Virus record (IMG/VR): IMGVR_UViG_3300038682_000114
Location: 1 to 27,472 of that record
Origin: a virus
Direction: 5' to 3' (one strand)
Length of the DNA stretch: 27,472 nucleotides
The notes under the pieces are model-generated. The model had not been told where the DNA came from. It was given only the letters and a program-made list of their open reading frames with translations, and did not search any database. The translations under genes and the position numbers were made by a program. This document shows, one piece after another, positions 14,386 through 20,973 of this stretch (its first letter is position 1; every line of letters starts with the position of its first letter).

Positions 14386-16020
14386 CTATTCTAGTATTCT
14401 ACCTGCTTCTAAAAAATTGTACGCACTGGAAGTAAATAAAGATTTATTACTCCCGGAATCCTGGTACGTGTATAACTCTATATAATCAGTAGTACCGTTC
14501 ATATCAACCACCGTAGATACTGTCGCTCCTTGTGTTCCTGTTCCACTAGTTCTAATAAAACCTGACCTGTAGTTTGCTCCATTCTTATATATAGCGGCAA
14601 TTAAAAGCATGGCATCTGTTGCCGATCCATAGGATACTCCAGCCGCCACGACGTACTTCCCGGCAACATCTGGGGTCCAGCGATAATTAGTTACGGAATC
14701 GTAGGTGCCACCCGTGTCAAAAACTTCAGTCCCTAACTGTACTTTAGTAAAAGAGGCCGAGCCAATAACCTGAGCCGTACTGGTTGTAGCTGAGAAGGCC
14801 TCCCCGGAGGGGGATGCGGCATCTACATATGCTTTAATACTTTGTTGAGTAGCTAGTGCTGTAGCGGAGTCAGACGACATCGTATCTTCATCTAGTACTG
14901 TGGTGACCCGAGCATTAGCTGCTCCCAGTCTCACGCCTGAGTTTGAAATATCTAGTCTACTAGAGCCCCCTGTTTGATAATCTTGGGTATCTGTCCCTAG
15001 TACTATTTGATTATTGGTATCCCCTGTATGCTGTATCGCATCTGCTACGGGCAGTGTACCTACATTTAGGGCTATATCAATCTCATCATTACCCGTATCA
15101 TCTGTTATAGTCATGTTAGAGTCTACTGTAATGTTTTTAAACTCTAAATCCGCACCTGTTTTACGTGCGTACACACCAACCCCGGAAACACCACTATTAG
15201 ATGCCGTATTTGTCTCACCTGAGCCAGCAGATATAGCATATTGGTCCCAACCAGAACCATTATATACTTCCCACTTACTGTCAGTAGTATTAAACCTGCC
15301 ATCTCCTGTAGCTGGGCTGCCTGGGCGTTGTCCTGTAGTACCCGTAGCTAAACCTATATGAGAAGTACTGCTACTCTCTATTGTACCACTAGTACTTAAG
15401 TCAGATGATGCAGACGTCCAGTCAATATGTTCGTTGGATACAAAGCCTGCTAAATTATCGTGATTTAATATAGCTTCAACTTGTGCAAAAGTTGCCTTTT
15501 TATTAGCTGTTCCAATAGTATCATAGAGCATGATTTCATCTGCACTAATGGGTGTAGCTTTAGATGTGCTTCCATTAATGTCCACTGCTAGTCCTATATT
15601 AGAGCTTAATGTATTGTTAGCGGCTAATAGACCAGAATTACTTGCGGCTATTACTGATACGCCAGCATGAGCAATATGTTCGTCGGCTACAAAGCCGGTT
15701 AAGTTATCGTGGTTGAACTTGGTTTCCACTGTAGCTACTGTTTCATTAACCCAATTAGTCCCATTGTACACTAGTATGTCATCATCTGCTAAACCAGCAA
15801 AAGAGGTGTCAGAAAGACCCTCAAGTGTGGTAGATAGGGCAAGTCCGTTTACAGTAAATGAAAACCCCGTTCTTACGTTGACTGTGTCGTCTTTAAACTC
15901 TAAACCCATATCATTACCGACACCATCAGTAAGTGTTTGGAACGTAGTCGACACAGGACCAGAAAGGTTTGCTACCTGGTCAAATGTGTTTCTTATCTTA
16001 TTTCCTGTTAAATTTGCCAT
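14386..16020 (-). CDS. Long tail fibre with C1q-like C-terminal domain
   Basis: 544 residues, strong start site (GAGGATTAATAATG). The N-terminus MANLTGNKIRNTFDQVANLS, then GPVSTTFQTLTDGVGND, is a common fibre opening. A pair of internal repeats (HDNLTGFVADEHIAH at about 103 and HDNLAGFVSNEHIDW at about 186) indicates a repeated shaft module. A peptide-linker type motif follows (RPGSPATGDGRFNTTDSKWE). DSATALATQQSIKAYVDAA at about 385 is the helical trimer motif often seen before a fibre tip. The last 130 residues, from FSATTSTAQVIGSASFTKVQ to AYNFLEAGRILE, have the strand order of a C1q/TNF-like jelly roll. A head or tail fibre that binds the cell surface is the likely role. Confidence 0.72.
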   Translation of the reverse strand: MANLTGNKIRNTFDQVANLSGPVSTTFQTLTDGVGNDMGLEFKDDTVNVRTGFSFTVNGLALSTTLEGLSDTSFAGLADDDILVYNGTNWVNETVATVETKFNHDNLTGFVADEHIAHAGVSVIAASNSGLLAANNTLSSNIGLAVDINGSTSKATPISADEIMLYDTIGTANKKATFAQVEAILNHDNLAGFVSNEHIDWTSASSDLSTSGTIESSSTSHIGLATGTTGQRPGSPATGDGRFNTTDSKWEVYNGSGWDQYAISAGSGETNTASNSGVSGVGVYARKTGADLEFKNITVDSNMTITDDTGNDEIDIALNVGTLPVADAIQHTGDTNNQIVLGTDTQDYQTGGSSRLDISNSGVRLGAANARVTTVLDEDTMSSDSATALATQQSIKAYVDAASPSGEAFSATTSTAQVIGSASFTKVQLGTEVFDTGGTYDSVTNYRWTPDVAGKYVVAAGVSYGSATDAMLLIAAIYKNGANYRSGFIRTSGTGTQGATVSTVVDMNGTTDYIELYTYQDSGSNKSLFTSSAYNFLEAGRILE

Positions 16021-16022
16021 TA

Positions 16023-16136
16023 TTAATCCTCATACTGTATTTCTTTTATCGCGTGATAAGGAATAAGTCTAATTAATTTAGTAGACTGCAAATCTCCCTC
16101 AGCACTAATGGCCACTACATTTACGTCTAGCGCCAT
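16023..16136 (-). CDS. 37-residue hypothetical protein
   Basis: MALDVNVVAISAEGDLQSTK opens a short frame that ends IKEIQYED. It fills the 120-base space between two virion genes. Start ATG 16136 has AAGGTAATAGGT upstream, and its stop lies in the ribosome-binding region of the fibre gene. Strand-like alternation of hydrophobic residues suggests a small folded or virion-associated peptide. No family recognised. Confidence 0.5.
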   Translation of the reverse strand: MALDVNVVAISAEGDLQSTKLIRLIPYHAIKEIQYED

Positions 16137-16141
16137 ACCTA

Positions 16142-16531
16142 TTACCTTATAATACGTTTTTTCATATGTAGAATAATGGTCCCTTCTTCTGCACCTAAGC
16201 CTACAGTATCAATTAAGATATCGCCTGTACGTCCAGTGGTAGAGTTATTCACTAACCCACCAAAAGAACTATAATCCTGGTCCATATCTGATTGTGGTAG
16301 TGTTATTATATCTACATTAGCAGTAGCATCCCAGATAAGGTTAGCTGAAAAGCCTTCTAAAGAGCTTTGTATTCTAGTAATTTTAACTCTGTCTATATTA
16401 GCATCTAAAGCAGACACATCTACTATATTTGTAGCTGCCTCATCTCCGCTGTTATCCCCAAGAATGTGCACCTTAACAACTAGATTACGGGCATCATTCA
16501 CTAGAGTTTGTTTTGTTATTGTATTAGCCAT
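16142..16531 (-). CDS. Small virion-type protein, 129 aa
   Basis: Starts MANTITKQTLVNDARNLVVK with AGAGGATATAAA upstream. The middle and end (LIWDATANVDIITLPQSDMD, DYSSFGGLVNNS, TGRTGDILIDTVG, GTIILHMKKRI) form a strand-rich pattern I associate with small structural proteins of marine podoviruses encoded just after the capsid module. No catalytic motif. It could be a head decoration or head-fibre base protein. It has a terminator immediately upstream (16570-16546), so its dosage may be set separately from the capsid genes. Confidence 0.55.
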   Translation of the reverse strand: MANTITKQTLVNDARNLVVKVHILGDNSGDEAATNIVDVSALDANIDRVKITRIQSSLEGFSANLIWDATANVDIITLPQSDMDQDYSSFGGLVNNSTTGRTGDILIDTVGLGAEEGTIILHMKKRIIR

Positions 16532-16545
16532 TTTATATCCTCTGT

Positions 16546-16570
16546 AAAAATAGGGGCCTTATAGACCCCT
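16546..16570 (-). terminator. Rho-independent terminator between virion genes
   Basis: Minus strand: an 8-bp stem (AGGGGTCT / AGGCCCCT, one T-G wobble) with a three-base loop is followed by ATTTTT. It lies between the stop at 16577 and the ribosome-binding site of the 129-residue gene. No obvious promoter follows, so it probably acts as a partial attenuator. Confidence 0.7.
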
Positions 16571-16576
16571 TAGCCA

Positions 16577-16984
16577 TTATGATGGCGTTATAACCATTGT
16601 AATTGTTGCTCTAACTGTATTGGTGGATGCTCCATTAGTAATTACTTCTAATAGGTCACCAGCCGCTATTGTATTATTTGCACTAGGGGTAGATGAATCT
16701 ATATCACCCGCACCTGAGCCACTATTAGCTACTGTTATAGTCCCACTTGTCATAGCAAACGCATTTATTCTTGGCGTAAGAAAGGCGTCGGCCGTTGCTA
16801 TGGAACCATAGATGACACTGTATATTTTGTTAACTGTACCTGCAAAAGGTGCAACTGCGTATGCGCTAGAGAGTGTGGAAATATCATCCAGCTCTAGTGT
16901 TATGGCTACATCGCCACCGCCTCCGCCGCCAGACGTGATCTCTACTCCATCAACCATTAAAGGTCCTGTAAAATGCACTGCCAT
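16577..16984 (-). CDS. Small virion protein, beta-rich, 135 aa
   Basis: Strong site (GGAGGTGTGTAATG), start overlapping the upstream stop by one base. A short N-terminal part (MAVHFTGPLMVDGVEITS) is joined by a flexible six-glycine linker to a beta-rich domain (VAITLELDDISTLSSAYAVA ... VRATITMVITPS). This layout, a capsid- or fibre-binding peptide, a glycine hinge and a jelly-roll-like domain, is typical of head decoration or short fibre proteins. No named family recognised. Confidence 0.6.
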   Translation of the reverse strand: MAVHFTGPLMVDGVEITSGGGGGGDVAITLELDDISTLSSAYAVAPFAGTVNKIYSVIYGSIATADAFLTPRINAFAMTSGTITVANSGSGAGDIDSSTPSANNTIAAGDLLEVITNGASTNTVRATITMVITPS

Positions 16985-17418
16985 TACACACCTCCCTCGT
17001 AATCACCAGCTACTGTAGCATCGCCTACAATAATCTTAGACATTACTGGGTGCTTAACGCAGAATCTTTCATCTGCTGTATTAGCAATATCTACTAGCAA
17101 TAAGGTAGCAATACCTGTTGCTGCAGTGTTGACTATTACGTGTTTCTTAGCTGTTAATGCTGTTAAGATGGTTCCAGTGGCTGCTGTTAGAGCCCCTGAA
17201 GCTGAAGTAGCTGTGAGGCCAGAGCCGTCAGCGTCGTCTGAGATATAGCACTCCAATGTGTGGATTGCTGGGATTGCGGTCCCGTTTTTATCTACCACCG
17301 TTAATGTTGCTTCAATGCCATCTGTCGTGGCTGAAGCTGCGTAACTAATAGTGACGGTATCTGCATGTGCATTGCCCCCTACTGTTAGTCCGCTAAAATT
17401 CGTTATGTTTTTACCCAT
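16984..17418 (-). CDS. Small virion protein, Ig-like, 144 aa
   Basis: Begins MGKNITNFSGLTVGGNAHAD, with AAGAGGAAATAATAAAA upstream. The body resembles a bacterial/phage Ig-like domain: VTISYAASATTDGIEATLTV, VVDKNGTAIPAIHTLECYIS and KHVIVNTAATGIATLLLVDI are alternating strands, with a conserved Val-Asp-Lys-Asn-Gly turn. Ig-like domains are common on phage capsid decorations and tail proteins. It is the first gene after the capsid terminator, behind a possible promoter at 17471-17443. Confidence 0.6.
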   Translation of the reverse strand: MGKNITNFSGLTVGGNAHADTVTISYAASATTDGIEATLTVVDKNGTAIPAIHTLECYISDDADGSGLTATSASGALTAATGTILTALTAKKHVIVNTAATGIATLLLVDIANTADERFCVKHPVMSKIIVGDATVAGDYEGGV

Positions 17419-17442
17419 TTTTTATTATTTCCTCTTTGTTAC

Positions 17443-17471
17443 CTTATATTCCCTATAGTCAACTTAGTCAG
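17443..17471 (-). promoter_or_regulatory. Possible sigma70 promoter after the capsid terminator
   Basis: Minus strand: CTGACT (17471-17466), 17-base spacer, TATAAG (17448-17443), nine of twelve consensus bases. It lies between the terminator at 17531-17502 and the Ig-like gene, so it could restart transcription of the tail genes at its own level. An element GACTATAGGGA inside the spacer recalls T7-type promoters, but no phage RNA polymerase gene is in view. Confidence 0.4.
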
Positions 17472-17501
17472 TTTCCGTCCATAATTGCGACTAATATATA
17501 T

Positions 17502-17531
17502 AAAAAGATGAGGGAGTCTTGCGACTCCCTC
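17502..17531 (-). terminator. Strong rho-independent terminator after the capsid gene
   Basis: Minus strand: a perfect 9-bp stem (GAGGGAGTC / GACTCCCTC) capped by a GCAA tetraloop (GNRA class), then ATCTTTTT. It lies nine bases after the major capsid stop. Its likely purpose is to raise capsid mRNA relative to tail mRNA, and the stable hairpin may also protect the 3' end of that mRNA. Confidence 0.92.
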
Positions 17532-17539
17532 GATAGTCC

Positions 17540-18457
17540 TTAGGCTGCGCCTGGAGAACCATATATGCCACGTGGGTCATTCCAGAAGAATGCATCACGG
17601 AAGGTAGCGATATAAGACGCGTTTTGCGTATCATGATCGTTATCACTTTCGATCTCCATTCCACGGCGATCCAAATGGATTAAACCGTGATCAACATCGG
17701 TTTTTAAGAACCATGCATCACTGTCGGTCAAATAAGGATTAATTACAGGGGTCATGCCCAAGTAACTCTTCTTATTCAGTGCATTGATCTCTCGATCCGC
17801 CGTACCAACACGTTCCTTACCATCAAGGATTCGACATAATTCGAATTCTAAATCTGGTGGAATGATTGGCATTGTAGGCGTAACATGCATACGTAGACCA
17901 CGATTATTCTTAGCTTTACGCAAATCGATAATCGCATTCTCTAATGCAGCTTCAGATAAATCTGCGGCTGTACTAGGTTCATTTGCATATGTACCATCAA
18001 GGATAGGATGGTCAGTAGCACAAAGCTCTTTACCATCTGCCCCTGTGAAGGACGAGTTAAATGCGTTATTTAAGACATCCGCTGCGCGAATCTCTTTGTT
18101 ATCCATACAAGCTTTCTTAAGCTCTACAGCTTTACGCTGAGCGAATTTCATAACCTTACCGTCTTCAATCATCTCACGTGTGACCTTGAAACCAAGACCA
18201 TATGTTAAGATTTGAATACGTTGGTTAAACAATTCTTGAGCAGAATCATAAGAAATGCTTCCGCCTTCAGTTTTAAGCTGAGCAGCCGATAAGCCTGCAT
18301 AACTTGCATACTCTTCGTAGGCATCTGAGGTTTTCTCAGAATCAAACATCTTAGCGTATAGCTCAGGATGATCTTTATATGCCTTACCGAAGTAATATGC
18401 TACCACTGGTTTTAAATCGCGGGGAAAATGTCCCCGGGTGATTACACCTGCTGTCAT
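17540..18457 (-). CDS. Major capsid protein
   Basis: 305 residues, with the best ribosome-binding site in the window (AAGGAGGATAATCTATG). It starts MTAGVITRGHFPRDLKPVVA. The features FGLGFKVTREMIEDG-like (here YGLGFKVTREMIEDGKVMKF), LNNAFNSSFTGADGKELCAT, DHPILDG and the C-terminal ATFRDAFFWNDPRGI resemble the Mu gpT-type HK97-fold capsid proteins. Position between decoration and scaffold genes on one side and a strong terminator on the other fits. Its codons look more C-ended than in the surrounding genes, as usual for the most abundant virion protein. Several hundred copies would form the shell. Confidence 0.85.
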   Translation of the reverse strand: MTAGVITRGHFPRDLKPVVAYYFGKAYKDHPELYAKMFDSEKTSDAYEEYASYAGLSAAQLKTEGGSISYDSAQELFNQRIQILTYGLGFKVTREMIEDGKVMKFAQRKAVELKKACMDNKEIRAADVLNNAFNSSFTGADGKELCATDHPILDGTYANEPSTAADLSEAALENAIIDLRKAKNNRGLRMHVTPTMPIIPPDLEFELCRILDGKERVGTADREINALNKKSYLGMTPVINPYLTDSDAWFLKTDVDHGLIHLDRRGMEIESDNDHDTQNASYIATFRDAFFWNDPRGIYGSPGAA

Positions 18458-18469
18458 AGATTATCCTCC

Positions 18470-19057
18470 TTATACACCAGTTACCGTACCTTCGAGTTGA
18501 GATTCGTTAATACGAACTTCCCAAACTGCATTGGTACCTACTGCGTTTTTATCACCGTTTCTAACAACATCTGGTAGACGTAAGACTTGAATGCCTCCAC
18601 CTGTACCGATGTTAGAACTATCAAGTTCTACTCTTGAAACGCCCAAAGTTGTATCAGCATTAGCTATTACTAAGTCGCAGGTATTACCTACGTCTGTAGC
18701 TGCTAAGTTGCTACCTACACTGTCTTCTTGACAATGGAACACAACGCCTCTAGCTGGGCAGACACGAATGTCTCTAGCTTCTGAAGCTGCACGATGAATC
18801 GTGTCGTCATGTTTTGTAACGTGGTTGCCCACCATTACGCCCATAATAGCATCGCCTGCTGCTGCACGCGTTACTGTTGGGAAATTGTTTACGCCATCAA
18901 CAGATCCTGAAGAACCTGCGAATTTGACGGGATCACCAATACCTAATAAAGTAGCATCAGTAGCAGGCACGTGACACGTGATGCTCTGACCGTTATAAGG
19001 TGAGCCGTCAATCATCTTGACTGGGCGTAAACCAAAAGCTGCATCTGGATTAGCCAT
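18470..19057 (-). CDS. Head decoration / minor capsid protein
   Basis: 195 residues, starting MANPDAAFGLRPVKMIDGSP and then YNGQSITCHVPATDA. This opening is, to my knowledge, widespread in small structural proteins encoded just upstream of the major capsid gene in marine podoviruses and some prophages. The rest is beta-rich with a conserved core (GDAIMGVMVGNHV, RVCPARGVVFHCQEDS). It lies 12 bases from the capsid gene and shares its codon style, which suggests a similarly abundant protein on or in the capsid lattice. No enzymatic motif. Confidence 0.72.
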   Translation of the reverse strand: MANPDAAFGLRPVKMIDGSPYNGQSITCHVPATDATLLGIGDPVKFAGSSGSVDGVNNFPTVTRAAAGDAIMGVMVGNHVTKHDDTIHRAASEARDIRVCPARGVVFHCQEDSVGSNLAATDVGNTCDLVIANADTTLGVSRVELDSSNIGTGGGIQVLRLPDVVRNGDKNAVGTNAVWEVRINESQLEGTVTGV

Positions 19058-19081
19058 AATACATATCTCCTAGTTAGTTGT

Positions 19082-19495
19082 TTATATAGTCTCGTCTTTA
19101 AACGAGTACATTGCTTCTGTGAAAGAAGCGTCATCTTGACGTCTTAGTCGTGGGTCAACGGATTTTTTAACTTCGTTGTTTTCCGCATTTTTGACTGAGG
19201 TTATTACTTTTCTTACCTCGTCAGGAATACACATTAAAATCTGTTTAACTCCTAGTCCGCCATCAATTGATACTACATTGCCTGTACTGTCTTTTACCGG
19301 CTCATACCCAAGCTTTGAATGCTTGAGTTCGCTCCCATCAACGCTTACGATTCTATAAAAGAATCCTGGACGTTTATACTGGTCGAGAGCTTCAAATTTA
19401 GAGTTGCCTCCTAAGATAGCTCTAATTTCAGCTAACTTTTCGGCACTCACATCTACTTTAGATTTTTTAGTTTCTGCTTTCTTCTTGTCTACCAT
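19082..19495 (-). CDS. Small head-module protein, 137 aa
   Basis: Starts MVDKKKAETKKSKVDVSAEK, a basic and disordered N-terminus, followed by a compact region (LAEIRAILGGNSKFEALDQY, KRPGFFYRIVSVDG, KQILMCIPDEVRKVIT) and a charged tail. It is four bases from the scaffold gene. Similar small proteins between scaffold and capsid genes are common in podoviruses, and their role is usually not known. It could be a minor capsid or assembly factor. Confidence 0.6.
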   Translation of the reverse strand: MVDKKKAETKKSKVDVSAEKLAEIRAILGGNSKFEALDQYKRPGFFYRIVSVDGSELKHSKLGYEPVKDSTGNVVSIDGGLGVKQILMCIPDEVRKVITSVKNAENNEVKKSVDPRLRRQDDASFTEAMYSFKDETI

Positions 19496-19499
19496 GGTA

Positions 19500-20426
19500 T
19501 TACCCCATCTCGTTTAAATATTTTTCTACTGTATAGCTAGAGTCTGCCTTGTGTATTTCAGAAAATACTTGTCTCTGAAAAGGCGTTAGATCCCTAACCG
19601 TTGGTTTGCTTGATGACCCTCTCTTATCTTCGTTAGAAGACATAGTAGGGGCACGTTCTCGCTCAACGTTCTTAAACGAGGGGTGAGTTGGAAACCGCTT
19701 GCGCACTTCCATCTCGACTTCTTTCAAGTTCTCTGAAACATCCCTATTAGGATACTTATTAGTAAGAAACTTGTCATAGTCAATAGCAAAGTCCATCATC
19801 TTGCTGTTCTCAAAGGTTTCTCTGTTATACCAAGTTCCGTTTCTTCTTGAAAAATCCTCTACCACACCTTGTACATCATGTGCTGGGGTGGGAGCAACTA
19901 CATCCTGTGTTAACTGTTGGAACTCGTCTTGCGTAGCTTTATACTCAGAATCTAACTGATTAAATCTAGCTACATCACCTTCTTCTACTGCCTCATTACG
20001 TTTAGCCTCTAAATCCTTTAAAGCTCGTTGATAGGCTAATTCTTCTTTCTTGTTAAACTTCTCCACAAGGTGATTAATAACTTCATCTTTCTTGTGAATG
20101 TCTTTAACTGCTGTTTCAAACTTATCTAGCACTTCACCTATTCTGTTGTATTCCCTAACAGATTTTGACTCAGGGTCATTTGGATCGTACTTGTCTGGGT
20201 TATACCCCGTCTTTAAAGCCTTCTCAGCGTCCTCTATAGAGATATTTTGTTTCTCAGCTAGTTCCTTAGCTGTGTTGTCTTTCTCCTCTACAGCAGGCTC
20301 TGTTACAGCCTCAGGGGCATCTACAGTATCTGCTTGTTCTTTCTCGACACTCTCTTCTAAGAATGTGGTTAAATCCTCATCCCCTAGTGCTGCTAATTCT
20401 GCATCTATGCTATTCACTTCACTCAT
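19500..20426 (-). CDS. Capsid scaffolding protein
   Basis: 308 residues, very acidic in the first 75 (MSEVNSIDAELAALGDEDLT, repeated Glu/Asp), then a long helical, charged region with coiled-coil spacing (about 75-185, FETAVKDIHKKDEVINHLVE, KEELAYQRALKDLEAKRNEA). The C-terminal 80 residues are more basic and include RKRFPTHPSFKNVERERAP and KPTVRDLTPFQRQVF, which may be the shell-binding part. Position right before the capsid genes is the standard place for the scaffold. The ATGA overlap couples it to the co-chaperonin gene. Confidence 0.72.
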   Translation of the reverse strand: MSEVNSIDAELAALGDEDLTTFLEESVEKEQADTVDAPEAVTEPAVEEKDNTAKELAEKQNISIEDAEKALKTGYNPDKYDPNDPESKSVREYNRIGEVLDKFETAVKDIHKKDEVINHLVEKFNKKEELAYQRALKDLEAKRNEAVEEGDVARFNQLDSEYKATQDEFQQLTQDVVAPTPAHDVQGVVEDFSRRNGTWYNRETFENSKMMDFAIDYDKFLTNKYPNRDVSENLKEVEMEVRKRFPTHPSFKNVERERAPTMSSNEDKRGSSSKPTVRDLTPFQRQVFSEIHKADSSYTVEKYLNEMG

Positions 20427-20737
20427 TTACTTTCCTCCGGTGATACTCTACCCCATATAGCTATATCGGGCATTATTCGATGCGTTATCTCTCCAGTTAT
20501 TCCATCTCTAATCTCTTTGCCGGAATATCTATCAAATACAACTTTATCGCCAACCTTAATGTTCATCTTGCTATGTTCGTCATCTAAGAACGCTAAAGGA
20601 CCTAGGGCCTCAATTGTTCCGACATCTACATGAACCTCGTCGGTATCTGTAGGGATAAATATCCCCCCTTGGGTTACCTTCTCTTTGCCTTCATCTAGTA
20701 TGATGAATACTGTGGCATTTAATGGTTCTATGTTCAT
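20423..20737 (-). CDS. GroES-like co-chaperonin
   Basis: 104 residues, about the size of GroES. MNIEPLNATVFIILDEGKEK leads into the mobile loop VTQGGIFIP (residues 21-29), which in GroES binds the GroEL rim through the Ile-x-Ile type triad. DVGTIEALGPLAF and KVGDKVVFDRYSGKEI (about 61-76) are the conserved Cpn10 strands. The phage protein probably caps host GroEL to help fold the major capsid protein, as gp31 does in T4. It lies inside the head operon, overlapping both neighbours as ATGA, directly before the scaffold. The host's own GroES is thus supplemented or replaced during head assembly. Confidence 0.85.
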   Translation of the reverse strand: MNIEPLNATVFIILDEGKEKVTQGGIFIPTDTDEVHVDVGTIEALGPLAFLDDEHSKMNIKVGDKVVFDRYSGKEIRDGITGEITHRIMPDIAIWGRVSPEESK

Positions 20738-20970
20738 TCTGACTCCTCAACTTTAGTTTCGGTTTCAAAAATAGCATCAGAAAGTATCTGTGAAATAGTA
20801 TCCATTCTTCCTACTGCCCTTCCATATTCACGCTCAACTATCGTGGACTGCATAAGGCCCCCTGATAGAACGTATTGGGCTAGGTAGTCTTTCTCATTCT
20901 CTAATGTAGAAAGCAATTTCTTACTAACAGGGTGCTTTTTCCAAGCATCCAACTCGTCTTTGTTAAACAT
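20734..20970 (-). CDS. Small helical protein, 78 aa
   Basis: MFNKDELDAWKKHPVSKKLL, then STLENEKDYLAQYVLSGGLM; helical throughout and charged, ending in an acidic tail (FETETKVEESE). Ribosome-binding site GGAGTAATGTATG, three bases after the portal stop. The stop overlaps the next start (ATGA). I know of similar short proteins between portal and scaffold genes in podoviruses but cannot name a role. Confidence 0.6.
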   Translation of the reverse strand: MFNKDELDAWKKHPVSKKLLSTLENEKDYLAQYVLSGGLMQSTIVEREYGRAVGRMDTISQILSDAIFETETKVEESE

Positions 20971-20973
20971 ACA

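Noticed and set aside
17451-17463. T7-like promoter core (GACTATAGGGA on the minus strand)
   Set aside because: Only about ten bases match, the upstream half of a T7 promoter is absent, a similar ACTATAGGAGA near 8764-8754 is simply the end of a coding region plus a ribosome-binding site, and no phage RNA polymerase gene is visible.
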